From assembly GCA_011037195.1 (NCBI GenBank), contig JAAEAF010014401.1, positions 1-64,000 on the forward strand: a DNA stretch of 64,000 bases, read 5' to 3'. Below, one piece after another: positions 32,781 to 43,593 of this stretch. Both the position numbers and the translations under genes were made by a program. Positions within the stretch are counted from its first letter, which is position 1. Each line of letters starts with the position of its first letter. Below the pieces are notes generated by a model. It was not told the DNA's origin. It searched no databases and saw only the letters and a list, made by a program, of their open reading frames with translations. The DNA comes from Triatoma infestans. Its lineage: Eukaryota; Arthropoda; Insecta; Hemiptera; Reduviidae.

Positions 32781-34934
32781 AGGTCAGCGTTCATGATTGG
32801 CTAACTTGTAAATCTATTTCTGCCGCTGCGCATTCCAGATCCAAAAAAGGCATTACTGATCGAATCTATGATTGCCCCAAGATATCTATGTCATCTTAAG
32901 CCAAAATACTAAAAGCGAACAAAACAAATCACAGGTAAGCTCAAACATGTAATTCTGTTTGAGTATTACCTCGGACAACCGAACACGACTTGACTTTTGA
33001 TTTATTCAATTAGATTTATTGTATGTAATGTAGGCTTTGTGTTGAAATGAAGTGATGTAAGTGCAGACGGTAGTCACTATATTAACTCAGTTTTAAATTT
33101 ATTATAACCTATTCAATACACCAATGAGAGCAAGTGAGAGAGAGAAGGGACAAGACGACAGAACAGCTCAATCTTGCACAGACTTGCTAGACAAAACTGA
33201 TACTCATTGATTTAGCGTAAATCCTATTTGCTTTCCATATTTTGGGACGCCCTGCTCACTTCGTTGCTAAAGAGTGGGGTCTAGCTTACTGGTTATAGGA
33301 ATGAATCCCCACCTAGGATGAAATTGGTAGGGAAGGCTAACTCCTGCTGTCAGCTGCTAGCATTTATATCTTATTAGCGTGACAAATTCTGAACCTACAA
33401 ACTATATGATGTCCCACCGTAAAAGAGTATTACAATCAGAGAGACTCCGTATATTTGTCACCAGATTTTTATTTGTAACCAGAAATTTATTTATTTCCTG
33501 TTTTAATTTTCCTTTACCTTCCTTCCTAATTTAGAATGAAGTGAAGAAGTTTGCAACATTTCAAAGATTTTTCCAACATTCTTAATTATGATGGTCCATC
33601 TTTTATTATATTTACCATTAAATGAACTTTTTATAAAAATTATTATTTTCATGATGTAAAATAAAATTGGAGCATTACATAAAGCAGGGCACATCGTAAT
33701 TGTTTTTATAAACAAAACTGTATTCAATCTTGCTCTGCTATAAAATAGAAAAAACATTTTAAAGGCCTCCCCCCCCCCCAACAAAAAAGAAGAATTGAAC
33801 TCTCAGCGTCAGAATGGTGGAAGACATAATGAAATTCTGAGAATTCATCACTTGATTTTATAGCGGATGGAAGTAAGAGCATTATAGTATAAGAGAGAAG
33901 TGGAAAAGAGCATTAACCTTTCTGGCTTCAAGCCACCGGAATTTGACTTTCTCGCCAGGACGACAATAAACTACCTACCTTCCAAACTTATATCTCAGTA
34001 ATTTTTATTCTCTTCCACAAGAATAACTTAAAAAAAAAACACTTAGAAAATTCAACTGTTTGAAAGAATATAATCTTTCTCAGATACCTGGGGGGGGGGT
34101 GAAGTTGTTCGCGTCCGAGATTGTTCTCACGTGCACTCTGAATATCCAACTAAGCGAACAACATTAACCGCCAGCGTAGCTTTTTTGTACTTGTTCGCAC
34201 GACTAGAATGGCTGAGAAGTCATAGCATAGGAGAAATATATATTATATATATATTAAACTTTAGATCGTAATGAGAAGAGGTGAATGTCTCAAGGGACAA
34301 TTTTTTAGAATAGCAATGATGTTACAGTTAGTCAAGCAGGTATTTTAGCTGAAAATTCTTCCTGCAGACATCTTGACATTTTATAATAGAACTTGCTAAT
34401 AATAAATTAAATGTAAAATAAATACATTATCATAATTTAAATAGTTATTTATTTGATAGGAAAGTGAAGTGCCTAATTTTACAACTCAAGTTTAGGTTTG
34501 CTTGCCCAAGCGAGTGTGGCAAACGGAACGAGAATTGTAAAAGGATATTATTCTCAATTTGAAAAAATATAAAACCTGAACATTTGAATGTTGTCAAATG
34601 TAGTTTGGATTGACGTAAGTAAATTTATTATTTAAAAGATGGTTAAATTTATTTTAAAATCTTAAAACATTTATTTAATTTAAAATCTTAATGATATATT
34701 TTAGCAATTTCTTTCAAACTTTAAAATTTATTTTTTTTAATCTTAAAACCTTTTTTAAATCTTAATTGATTTGCCTGAATGCTGGCAACACTGTCATTTC
34801 ATTTAAGCTCTAGAGATTAAAAATCACTTTTAATCTCTGGATATTAAATAAAATGGCAACTTTAGCCATTGATTTTAGTGGTATAATTGTCACATTATTC
34901 AACTATTGTAGAAAAAGAAATCTCTTTATATCAA
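32781..34934. other. Unannotated region before the errantivirus
   Basis: AT-rich, no supported gene. Contains homopolymer C/G runs near 33,767 and 34,090. It is likely old host intergenic or repeat sequence. Confidence 0.4.
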
Positions 34935-35163
34935 AGTTATGACGCTACTCATGGAAAACTACCAATGCTGCGTCAGCAGAGGCTGACATCATATAAATAC
35001 AGCCACCGACCAGCAGGCAGTCAGTGCTAGGCTCGCCACCATACAGTTCACATCTAAGTTCCTACAGTTATCTAGTGTATTATATATTGTCATTAACTAT
35101 TATTGTAATTATATTAAATAAATTGTTTTTAAAAAGTTAATTTAGGGTCCTTGTGACATAACT
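34935..35163 (+). repeat. 5' LTR (229 bp)
   Basis: Contains a TATA box (TATAAATA, 34,992-34,999), an arthropod initiator TCAGTGC 29 bp later (35,021) that sets U3/R, and AATAAA at 35,117-35,122. Ends AGTTAT and ATAACT. Confidence 0.93.
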
Positions 35164-35182
35164 GGCGCCCGCGAACAGGGAC
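35163..35182 (+). promoter_or_regulatory. Primer-binding site, tRNA-Lys(UUU)-like with a 2-nt insertion
   Basis: TGGCGCCCG and AACAGGGAC together match the complement of the tRNA-Lys(UUU) 3' end, but an extra CG lies between them. It starts at the LTR edge. Confidence 0.8.
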
Positions 35183-35423
35183 TGCGAAAGCTTATAAGTC
35201 TAGTGCGACCATTGTCTCACGTGCGACCATTTGTCTCAAAGAAGACTTGAAGCCCCCACATCAGTGGCTTATTCGCAGCACTCCACCTACAAGAACCAGG
35301 ACCATCCTCAGACGATAAAAGAAAAGCAAGCTGGCGAGTCAACAACAACGCTTAAAAACTGTAAGTAGCTCATCTGTCCTTAAACCCTCTAAACTAGTTC
35401 TCCCCAAAGAAACTATCCCTGAA
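35183..35423 (+). other. Provirus leader
   Basis: 241 bp between PBS and gag ATG with a short GTGCGACCATTGTCTCA-type direct repeat (about 35,202-35,238). It probably holds the packaging signal and a splice donor. I see no decisive motif. Confidence 0.5.
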
Positions 35424-36584
35424 ATGGCCCAAATAAATTACAAAATCTCCAAAGAAGACTATGACCACATCCCCTACTTTGACGGAAACCCTTCCGAGCT
35501 AGCGTTCTTCTGCGAGATTGTCGAAAGTGCCTTCGCCACAGTCTGCGCAGAAAATATAATTGAAAGGGATTACAACCACAATATCCTTTTTATAAAAGTT
35601 AAGAGTAGACTGCTAGGGCCCGCTAGAAACATACTTCTTTCACATAACGTGGACCATTTATTAAATTTATTAAAATACTTGAAGGAGAGTTTCGCTGACT
35701 CGAGATCTTACGAGATCCTCAAGGATGAAATTTTACAAACTAAAATGCATGCTAGAGAGTCTCCCATTGACTTCGTCAATAGGATACAGGAGTTGCGAAA
35801 TTTAGTTTATATTAGACTAAAACTAGACGGACTCACAGCAGACGCCCTGAAACAACTGATAACCCGAGTCGACAGGGAAATAATCTTCCACATATATAAA
35901 TGCCTGCCCCCGACATTAAGCAACCACATTATGATCTTTGATCCTAGCACTCTAGACGAGGTACGAAACATTATCTACAACAAATGTTCTTTCATTGTAG
36001 CTAATTTAAACTCCTCTCACGGTCCTAAAAGACCCAACCAACCATTTCGGAAACCAAACCAATACCAACAGCCTTACAGACCGAATGCCCAATACTCTTA
36101 TAGACCGAATCCACAATACGTCCCAATGAATCAGACCCCTAACTACCAGTACCAACCAATTGAATATAATCCCAGGCCTATGGAACAAAGACCTCAAACT
36201 TCTCTTTACCGACAACAACCGCAACCACAACTGCAGCAACCTCAACGATTAAATTTTAGACAATCTATAAATCCAAACAATCCCAATAACCCGAATAACC
36301 CTAACCATCCTTTTAATCGACCCAGATTACCTCCTGGCTACTTTTCCCAAAATACGGTGTCTATGCGTACTGCAGGCAGACCCAGGTTCAAAGATTACAT
36401 TTCTCCTCACGAACTGACGCATTGCCAAAATGACGAGCAACCTGAAAAGTACTCTGAACCAGACAAAGCTTACGAAAACAGACTTTCCCGCTTAGAGAAC
36501 TCACTAGACAAAATAACTGAAAAATTCGATCATTTTTTAGACGTTGGCCACGGGAGCCAAGAAGGCCCCCCGAATTCAACCTAA
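35424..36584 (+). CDS. gag: Gag of the errantivirus-type provirus
   Basis: A 386-residue structural polyprotein expected to assemble cytoplasmic particles. Residues 1-200 are helical capsid-like sequence (YFDGNPSELAFFCEIVE, then RNIIYNKCSFI). Residues 200-320 are Pro/Asn/Gln/Arg-rich, with a short NPNNPNNPN run, and a coiled-coil-like tail (ENSLDKITEKFDHF) closes the protein. There is no CCHC zinc knuckle, as is usual for errantiviruses; the basic Pro-rich part may bind RNA. The frame is intact. Pol follows by -1 frameshifting at 36,533. Confidence 0.9.
   Translation: MAQINYKISKEDYDHIPYFDGNPSELAFFCEIVESAFATVCAENIIERDYNHNILFIKVKSRLLGPARNILLSHNVDHLLNLLKYLKESFADSRSYEILKDEILQTKMHARESPIDFVNRIQELRNLVYIRLKLDGLTADALKQLITRVDREIIFHIYKCLPPTLSNHIMIFDPSTLDEVRNIIYNKCSFIVANLNSSHGPKRPNQPFRKPNQYQQPYRPNAQYSYRPNPQYVPMNQTPNYQYQPIEYNPRPMEQRPQTSLYRQQPQPQLQQPQRLNFRQSINPNNPNNPNNPNHPFNRPRLPPGYFSQNTVSMRTAGRPRFKDYISPHELTHCQNDEQPEKYSEPDKAYENRLSRLENSLDKITEKFDHFLDVGHGSQEGPPNST
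36533..36539 (+). promoter_or_regulatory. -1 ribosomal frameshift site TTTTTTA
   Basis: In the gag frame the heptamer reads T TTT TTA, 45 bp before the gag stop. The pol frame is exactly -1 to gag and open from here. This is the classic X XXY YYZ pattern. Confidence 0.75.
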
Positions 36585-39451
36585 ACCTAGTAGACAAGTC
36601 TCTCCCACACTTTGAGGACAGATACGGACGGAAATGGCTCATCGACACCGGATCAGCGGAAAACTACATAAATCCAAACGTTGTCCCGACTGACATAACA
36701 CTATCCAACGACCCATTCATAATAACTACACCCGCTGGAAAGAAGAATGGAGAACAATCTTGCACCCTCAACATACAAGACACATTTCACGTAAACTTAG
36801 AAACTAAATTCCATGTATTCCCCTTTTCTGACAAATACGACATACTCTTAGGACACAAAACTATGCAGGCACTAGGAATGAGCATAGACTTAAATAAGAA
36901 CATCCTTTCTTACCCTCAGGGTATAATCCCCTTAAAATTTACACTTGATATCCCTGGAAATAACTTAAACGTAATAAAATTAGAACAGGGAGTTAATTTT
37001 ATAGAACTTCCAGTAAAAAATAAAGAATTAAAAAACGGATTAATTAATGAAAATATAGAAATAAATGATAAGGTCACAATTAAAGAAGGCCTCTATAGCG
37101 TTAGGAATAATAAAATCTTGTGCGAAGTTGAATCCAAGGAAGTCATGGCCATTTGCCCTGAACCCATGGATGTCGACGAACCTCAGGAAATTAGTATAAG
37201 CATCCCGGACGTAGTAGTGACCAATTGTCCCGAAATGTCTGACGAACGTAGGTTAAGAGAAATAAAAAAGGAAATTCCGAAACTAATTAGAACGGAGCAC
37301 ATGAATTCAGACGAGAAAAATAAAATAATAGAATTAGTAAGAAACTACCCCCAGATAATTAAAAGAGAGCACGACAGACTAAGCTGTACTGATTTACTGA
37401 AACATAAAATTCGAACCACTGACGAAAACCCAGTTTACACTCGAAACTATAGATACCCGGAAATCTATCGAAAAGACGTACAAACGGAAATTGACAAACT
37501 ACTGGAAAACAAAGTAATACAACACTCTAACTCCCCCTATAACAGCCCAATTTGGGTAGTACCGAAGAAACCGGACGCCTCAGGCAAAAAGAAGATACGA
37601 ATGGTGATAGACTACCGCAAACTTAACAACAAGACGGTCGAAGACAAATTCCCCCTTCCTAACATTGAAGACTTATTCGGCAAAATAGGACGCGCGACAT
37701 ATTTCTCCGCCATTGACTTAGCTTCAGGGTTCCACCAAATTGAGATGGACCCCGACTCAGTTCCTAAGACAGCATTCTCCACAGAAAACGGACACTACGA
37801 ATTCCTACGCATGCCTTTCGGGCTCAAGAACGCCCCCCCCACTTTCCAAAGGGCCATGAATTCCATCTTTTCCAGAATCCCTAACGTGTTAGTATATATG
37901 GACGACATTATAATATTCTCCGACAGCCTGGACGAACATATAAAACACCTTAAGACCGTTTTCGACAAACTCAGACAACACAATCTAAAAATTCAACTTG
38001 ACAAGACGGAATTCTTCAAACGTGAACTTCTCTTCTTAGGACACATCATTTCCGACAAGGGTATACAACCTAACCCGGCCAAACTAGACGCTATTGCTAA
38101 ATTCCCACTTCCCAAGACACCGAAACAAATTAAACAATTCCTTGGTCTTACAGGCTACTACCGAAAAATGATCAAAAACTATGCCAAGATAGCCAGACCT
38201 CTAACCCTCTCACTAAGAAAAGACAAAGACATCATAATTGACGACAGCTATAAACAAGCCTTTGAGACGTTGAAATCCCTCCTACAGAATAGTCCCATCC
38301 TGCAACTGCCTAACTTCGAGAAACCCTTTATCCTCACAACAGACGCCTCCAATTATGCTATCGGAGCCGTCCTATCCCAGAACATCGACGGAAAAGACCT
38401 TCCCATATCCTTTGCCTCCCGCACCTTAAACAAACAGGAGGAGAATTACTCCACTATAGAAAAAGAACTACTGGCCATAGTTTGGGCCTGCAAACACTTT
38501 AGACCATACATTTACGGACGCAAATTTACAATACAGACAGACCACAGACCATTACAATGGTTACACAACTTAAAAGAGCCAAACTCTAAACTCATCCGAT
38601 GGAAATTACAATTAGCTGACTTTGACTTTGACGTCAAGTACGTACAGGGAAAGACTAACGTAGTAGCAGACGCACTATCACGAAACCCGCCAGAAGAAAA
38701 AGACCTAAATGCCCTAGAGACCTCGTCCCCAAGTCCAAATCCAGACGAAGTCCTGGACGAATTCCTCTCGGCCCCTTCACCTGAGAATAGTGACGACATC
38801 CTAGAAGACTTAGCCAGAGCCCTAAACATTACCGCCGAAGACGACAATGAAAACATTACCGCCGAAGACGACAATGAAAACATTACGGCCGAAGACGACA
38901 ATGAAAGCCTACAAACGCAACACTCCCAAGAATCCTCTAACAGCCAAATTAAAATAATTGACGACAAAACACGCTGCATTAACGTGGAAAAATTCCAAAT
39001 TGTTCTAACCCGAGGCAACCCCGAGACGAAAATTCCAATCGACAGACCGTTTAACAAAACACGGTACAACTGGTACACCAGGTACCCATACTCTAACGAC
39101 ATAGACGAATACTGCCTAGAGTACTTACAACCGAACCATACGTACGGCGTCCTGTGCTCACCTCCTATAGAAAACTCCATTGACGAACAGATATATGACC
39201 AAATCTTTGTTCACCTGTCCAACATAATAAAAGACAAATTTCCAACAGTCAAACTCAAACGCTACTACACCAAAAGACTAGACATAACAGACTCCTCGGA
39301 ACAAGAAGAAACTATTCAAAATTATCATGTCGGCAAAACCGCACACCGTGGTATACATGAAGTGTACAGAACCCTAACCAAACGTTACTACTGGCCAAAA
39401 ATGCTCGAACAGATAACAAAAGTAATTAACAACTGTTCCCTTTGTATTTAA
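36539..39451 (+). CDS. pol: Pol of the provirus, part 1: protease, RT, RNase H, start of integrase
   Basis: Made by -1 shift from gag. The order is protease (LIDTGSAENY, about 36,640), a linker, RT (FSAIDLASGFHQIEM, MPFGLKNAPPTFQ, VYMDDIIIF at about 37,893), RNase H (TTDASNYAIGAVL, KELLAIVWACKHF, TDHRPLQWL, ADALSR) and the HHCC zinc domain of integrase (NCSLC near the end). A 27-bp unit repeated three times (38,833-38,910, coding ITAEDDNEN) lies in the acidic linker before integrase. The frame stops just after the zinc domain through a lesion at about 39,448, so the polyprotein is cut before the catalytic core. Confidence 0.92.
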   Translation, partial: RRWPREPRRPPEFNLNLVDKSLPHFEDRYGRKWLIDTGSAENYINPNVVPTDITLSNDPFIITTPAGKKNGEQSCTLNIQDTFHVNLETKFHVFPFSDKYDILLGHKTMQALGMSIDLNKNILSYPQGIIPLKFTLDIPGNNLNVIKLEQGVNFIELPVKNKELKNGLINENIEINDKVTIKEGLYSVRNNKILCEVESKEVMAICPEPMDVDEPQEISISIPDVVVTNCPEMSDERRLREIKKEIPKLIRTEHMNSDEKNKIIELVRNYPQIIKREHDRLSCTDLLKHKIRTTDENPVYTRNYRYPEIYRKDVQTEIDKLLENKVIQHSNSPYNSPIWVVPKKPDASGKKKIRMVIDYRKLNNKTVEDKFPLPNIEDLFGKIGRATYFSAIDLASGFHQIEMDPDSVPKTAFSTENGHYEFLRMPFGLKNAPPTFQRAMNSIFSRIPNVLVYMDDIIIFSDSLDEHIKHLKTVFDKLRQHNLKIQLDKTEFFKRELLFLGHIISDKGIQPNPAKLDAIAKFPLPKTPKQIKQFLGLTGYYRKMIKNYAKIARPLTLSLRKDKDIIIDDSYKQAFETLKSLLQNSPILQLPNFEKPFILTTDASNYAIGAVLSQNIDGKDLPISFASRTLNKQEENYSTIEKELLAIVWACKHFRPYIYGRKFTIQTDHRPLQWLHNLKEPNSKLIRWKLQLADFDFDVKYVQGKTNVVADALSRNPPEEKDLNALETSSPSPNPDEVLDEFLSAPSPENSDDILEDLARALNITAEDDNENITAEDDNENITAEDDNESLQTQHSQESSNSQIKIIDDKTRCINVEKFQIVLTRGNPETKIPIDRPFNKTRYNWYTRYPYSNDIDEYCLEYLQPNHTYGVLCSPPIENSIDEQIYDQIFVHLSNIIKDKFPTVKLKRYYTKRLDITDSSEQEETIQNYHVGKTAHRGIHEVYRTLTKRYYWPKMLEQITKVINNCSLCI

Positions 39452-39479
39452 ATACGAGCGTAGACCCCTAATCCTGTAA

Positions 39480-40393
39480 AAAATGAAATTACCCCTACTC
39501 CTTCCAAACCTTTCGAGAGACTACAAGGAGACATACTACACTACAACGGGAAGCAAATCTTTACACTCATTGACTGTTTCTCCAAAAAACTATACGGTTA
39601 TCCAATTAGAACCTCCTCTGCTCACGAAATCGTTACTTCTTTAGAACACTATCTAAGTCTATTCTCTTGCCCTAAGACAATTCAATTTGACAACGGAACA
39701 GAATTTAAAAACGGACTAGTGGAAAACTTTCTAAAATACAATAACATAGACACCCACTTTACTACCCCAAACCATTCAGACTCCAACGGACTAATAAACC
39801 GAGCCCATTCAACACTAATTGAAATTCTAAATATAATCAAACACGGAAAAGACTACACCCTCAATAAAATTCTAAGACTAGGACTAATAGCCTACAACAA
39901 CGCCATAGTTTCTAACCTCAAAATGACACCAAACGACATCACCTTCGGAATACAAACTACCACTTACGCGCAAGACCTGGTTTTAGAACAGAAAGTTAAA
40001 GAATACCATGAAGACAGGGAATTGGTAGCCCGCGCTATTAAAGAAATTATCGAAAAAGAAAAAGAAACACGGACTAATAGACTAAACCAGACCAGAGAAA
40101 ATATCGAAATTCCGGAAGGCGAAATTTACATACGAGACAAACAATATGGCAAAGCCAAGCCAAAATTTAAAAGGGGAAATTATTCTCAAAAAACTAAATT
40201 AGTAACCACGCAAAGGAAATCTTTTAAAGTGCATCCTAATCTATTAAAAAGACCAAGGAAGTTCACACAACGAACTATCTCTGTTACAGACGCAGATGCA
40301 AACTATGACTCACACATTCCAACTGCTGATAACGATACACACATTGCAACTGCTGACGGCGGGGAATGTAGCCAACGGCCTAGAGATAACTGA
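39480..40393 (+). pseudogene. pol: Pol part 2: integrase catalytic core, frameshifted and lacking the Glu
   Basis: Continues integrase in another frame, with a second shift near 39,470. It shows LQGDI (first Asp), FDNGTEF (second Asp) and SNGLINRAHSTL, where the family has ...ER.HS...; the third catalytic residue Glu is Asn here. The basic C-terminal tail runs to 40,393 and overlaps the env start by 98 bp. As sequenced, this integrase could not act. Confidence 0.85.
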
Positions 40394-41900
40394 CCTCATG
40401 CATGGACCTGGGGTTTTGCCCATCGCATTTAACCCAGCTTACGTCATAGACAGATACTATACTTTCATTCATATTGCTGACGTACAACTACTTGACATAG
40501 AACTAGATAAGACTCTTAACGTGATTAGCACTACATATCATCTCAACAAAACAAACCAGATAAAGTCGCTCTTTAAATATTATTATTACCTTCGAAATAA
40601 GTTAGATCATTTAACTCTCAACAAATCCAGACCTAAACGTGGACTCATTAACGGCCTAGGTAAAGCCATATCCTGGCTAACCGGAAATATGGACAGTGAC
40701 GACAAAGAAAGGTACGACAAAATTATAAACACAATCGAACGTAACAGTTTTCACCTCCAAAACAACCTAAAAAATCAGATGGCAATAAACAAAAAAGTAA
40801 TCGAAGAATTCAACCATGACATCCAGATTATACGCAACAACAACGAAAAAATGACCACCTTCTTCTCCAACCCTATAGTAAGCCAAATTGAACTGAACCA
40901 ACAATTTAATTCTATCCTCTTTAACCTGGTCCTTATCGCCAACAAAATTGACGACATGGAAAACTCTCTGGAATTCTGTAGACTAAACACAATACATTCC
41001 AGCATCTTTCTTCTCAGAGATCTCGAGTCACTGCAAAAATCTCATAATGTAACATTCGTAACCCCGGACATGGAAGCACTTTGGCAATTGAGCAAGGTAC
41101 ACTGCTCGATAAAAAAATGGAACATCTACTACTTTATTAACGTTCCACTAAAAACCTCTCCTCTTGAGACATACTTCCTTCTGTCCTACCCTATAGAAAG
41201 GGACAATCACCTCCTGACAATTCATGTCCACCCCCCTTTGATCCTAAAAACCCAAGATGAGTTATTTACAGCCACCTGTGAGGAAATCAACAGTGCTATG
41301 TACTGCCACAACAAAACCAGCATCCAAAACGACTGCATTCGTCAAATCATCACCAACATCGACCTAGTAGCATGCAAGACGGTATATACATCAAGCACAC
41401 CATTCATCAAATACATCCCCTTTGTTGACTACTATCTGACCTTCAGAACTAAGAGAATCGTAGTGAACAAAGGCAACCGCAACGACACCATGTTCCTCAC
41501 TAATACCAGCATCATAAAGCTGACCAAAGACGAGACCCTACTAGACAGCAAAGCCATCCACATATACAAGGACTCCAAGGGCATAGTAACTACTGCCCCA
41601 GTATACACACACACCAACCTGAACATATCATTCGAAGACTTACACCAAATTAACCTCAGAATGGAACCACTGGAACACCTGGAGGAGACGCCCAGTAGTT
41701 CAGCGACTATTTACTACTACCTCATAATGGCGATAGCCCTCTTATTATCATTATGTTTCTTATATTTCTACTATGTCTGTAGAAGGAAACCAAATCCACA
41801 GCAAGGTGGAACCCAGCCACAAACCATGCCTCTACAGCCAGCACCAGCCACAGTCTACCCCGGACTCTCATGCCATTTGTCGCAGGAGCTCCAAACTTGA
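40296..41900 (+). CDS. env: Env glycoprotein of the provirus (baculovirus F-like class)
   Basis: A 534-residue frame with no disruption. Features: a short N-terminal hydrophobic signal, a furin-type site RPKR at residues 112-115 followed by the conserved GLINGLGKAISWLTGN region that begins the fusion subunit, a long helical segment (residues 135-230), several N-glycosylation motifs, paired cysteines at residues 290-370, one transmembrane helix at about 468-493 and a Pro/Gln-rich cytoplasmic tail. Errantivirus env is normally expressed from a spliced mRNA; the overlap with pol fits that. Retained intact although integrase is broken. Confidence 0.9.
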   Translation: MQTMTHTFQLLITIHTLQLLTAGNVANGLEITDLMHGPGVLPIAFNPAYVIDRYYTFIHIADVQLLDIELDKTLNVISTTYHLNKTNQIKSLFKYYYYLRNKLDHLTLNKSRPKRGLINGLGKAISWLTGNMDSDDKERYDKIINTIERNSFHLQNNLKNQMAINKKVIEEFNHDIQIIRNNNEKMTTFFSNPIVSQIELNQQFNSILFNLVLIANKIDDMENSLEFCRLNTIHSSIFLLRDLESLQKSHNVTFVTPDMEALWQLSKVHCSIKKWNIYYFINVPLKTSPLETYFLLSYPIERDNHLLTIHVHPPLILKTQDELFTATCEEINSAMYCHNKTSIQNDCIRQIITNIDLVACKTVYTSSTPFIKYIPFVDYYLTFRTKRIVVNKGNRNDTMFLTNTSIIKLTKDETLLDSKAIHIYKDSKGIVTTAPVYTHTNLNISFEDLHQINLRMEPLEHLEETPSSSATIYYYLIMAIALLLSLCFLYFYYVCRRKPNPQQGGTQPQTMPLQPAPATVYPGLSCHLSQELQT

Positions 41901-41909
41901 GGAGGGAGG
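41899..41909 (+). promoter_or_regulatory. Polypurine tract
   Basis: GAGGAGGGAGG directly abuts the 3' LTR and primes plus-strand synthesis in this family. Confidence 0.9.
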
Positions 41910-42118
41910 AGTTATGACGCTACTCATGGAAAACTACCAATGCTGCGTCAGCAGAGGCTGACATCATATAAATACAGCCACCGACCAGCAGGCAGTCAGT
42001 GCTAGGCTCGCCACCATACAGTTCACATCTAAGTTCCTACAGGTATCGTAACTATTATTGTAATTATATTAAATAAATTGTTTTTAAAAAGTTAATTTAG
42101 GGTCCTTGTGACATAACT
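41910..42118 (+). repeat. 3' LTR (209 bp)
   Basis: Identical to the 5' LTR except that about 20 bp after CCTACAG are missing or replaced (GTTATCTAGTG... against GTATCG). Confidence 0.93.
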
Positions 42119-42122
42119 TCAA

Positions 42123-43045
42123 TTTACTTTTTATTTAGCTTTGTTAATTATTTGTGCAGTCTAGCAGCCAGAAGGTAGACTGTGCACTTAGGCCACAGAT
42201 AGGCACATTGTACAGTTTATTCTCAGTCTCACGTCAACCCCAACCCCATCAATAAAGGTTCAGATTTATAACTGATATTTAATCGATAGATTTCATGTTT
42301 TCTCCAGTCGTCTTCTAGTTCTTGCAGAAACTTCGACTTCTGTTTTTAAAGTATATGTCACGCGCTATACTGGTTGGTTATGTGAGAGTGATTATATATA
42401 ACACGTATGTATATATAGCCATGAAAAAATTAATAATGAAAATGACATGAAAAATAATAATATAATCAAAGAAATTATATGTAATAAAATTAATAATGTG
42501 TAAGAAAATAAAAATGATGTAACTGATTTAAATATAAATTTTATAATAGTATTTGAAGAGCGTATTTAGGGAATTGTTGTGACGTCGTGGTGTACTTTAG
42601 ATGGACCGGTCAAGTGAATTTAAGACAGATAATGCAGTCGTAATTATATATTATTAACGAAGAAAGGAGAGGTTACAAAGTTATACTGGCGAGGGAAGAA
42701 ATATAAGTATATATGAATATAAATAGTGAACTGCACGCCACATGCCTATAAATAAGTATTTATGGTTATGTATATAATATTGTAGAATAAAGAAAACAGT
42801 AATCCAACGACTCAAAAATAAAAGAAAAGGAAGTCACCCACTTAACTTACGTTAACCAATCGCTCAGAGCATATACGCATAACTGGCGGAGCCATCTAAG
42901 AGGCGCTGCCTCCGTAGCTCGGCGATTCATCGTCCAGTTGGAGGCTTCTTACTCTTGCCTGGCTCTCGCAATGCATAGTAGCGGTTGCCTTGCTCTGACA
43001 GGCAAAACCTGCAATGACATGTAGCAGTCAGACTTACTGACTTTT
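42123..43045. other. Unannotated region after the provirus
   Basis: AT-rich to about 42,830, then a GC-richer stretch (42,880-43,030). No gene recognised. The GC-rich part may belong to the LINE remnant that follows. Confidence 0.35.
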
Positions 43046-43049
43046 AGAT

Positions 43050-43240
43050 TCTTTAAAACCGCACGATCCTTTTTGACCAGGTACGCCTTAGCTTCTGCGA
43101 GGGCTCCCTAATGAATTACCTCTAAACCCCAAGAGTCCCGGCACCCATTTTAGCCGAAGTTTGTTGTGACAGGAAAGTTGCCTCAGGGATTTTCTAAACT
43201 CCCTAACTATGAGATGAGGTGGCCTTGGAAAACTGAATTT
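43050..43240 (-). pseudogene. LINE RNase H remnant
   Basis: Minus-strand fragments resemble the RNase H of the LINE at 23.4-24.2 kb (a SLRQLSCHNKLRLKWVPG-like block against the ALSRHNKVRLVWVPEH block there), with several stops. Confidence 0.5.
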
Positions 43241-43593
43241 GGAATTTTAATTGCATTTGTATAAAGTTTCACTTTTGTTTGGAACATATTTTTCGTAAAA
43301 ACTGATGACGGAGGAGTAAAGATGTTAAATTATTCTTTAAGTTTGGGACTTTGGCTGTTTTAAGATCTACAATGCAGTTACTACATTCAAGTATGTCGAA
43401 GTAAATAAATAGATACATAAAGAAATAGTAAATGTATGATAATATACAACTGTCCAACACCCAAATTTTTCTGAATTATATCACAGATACTAAATTCTAG
43501 TTAAAATTCTGACTTTTAAGAAAATTGAAATCCAGAAATATAATAATTGCAGGCTGTAAAAGAAAATGTTGTGAGTGTTTCACACAACGGTCT

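Larger units (their letters stand above)
34935..42118 (+). mobile_element. Errantivirus-type Ty3/gypsy provirus with env (7184 bp)
   Basis: Flanked by a TCAA duplication (34,931-34,934 and 42,119-42,122) and by LTRs with AGTTAT...ATAACT ends. Order: 5' LTR, PBS, gag, -1 frameshift site, pol (PR-RT-RNase H-IN), env, polypurine tract, 3' LTR. The LTRs are identical except for one block of about 20 bp missing in the 3' copy, so insertion was recent. Integrase carries frameshifts and a catalytic substitution, so this copy is defective as sequenced. Confidence 0.95.

Noticed and set aside
38512..39180. 222-codon minus-strand frame
   Set aside because: Antisense shadow of pol; Ser-rich because of the acidic repeat on the sense strand.
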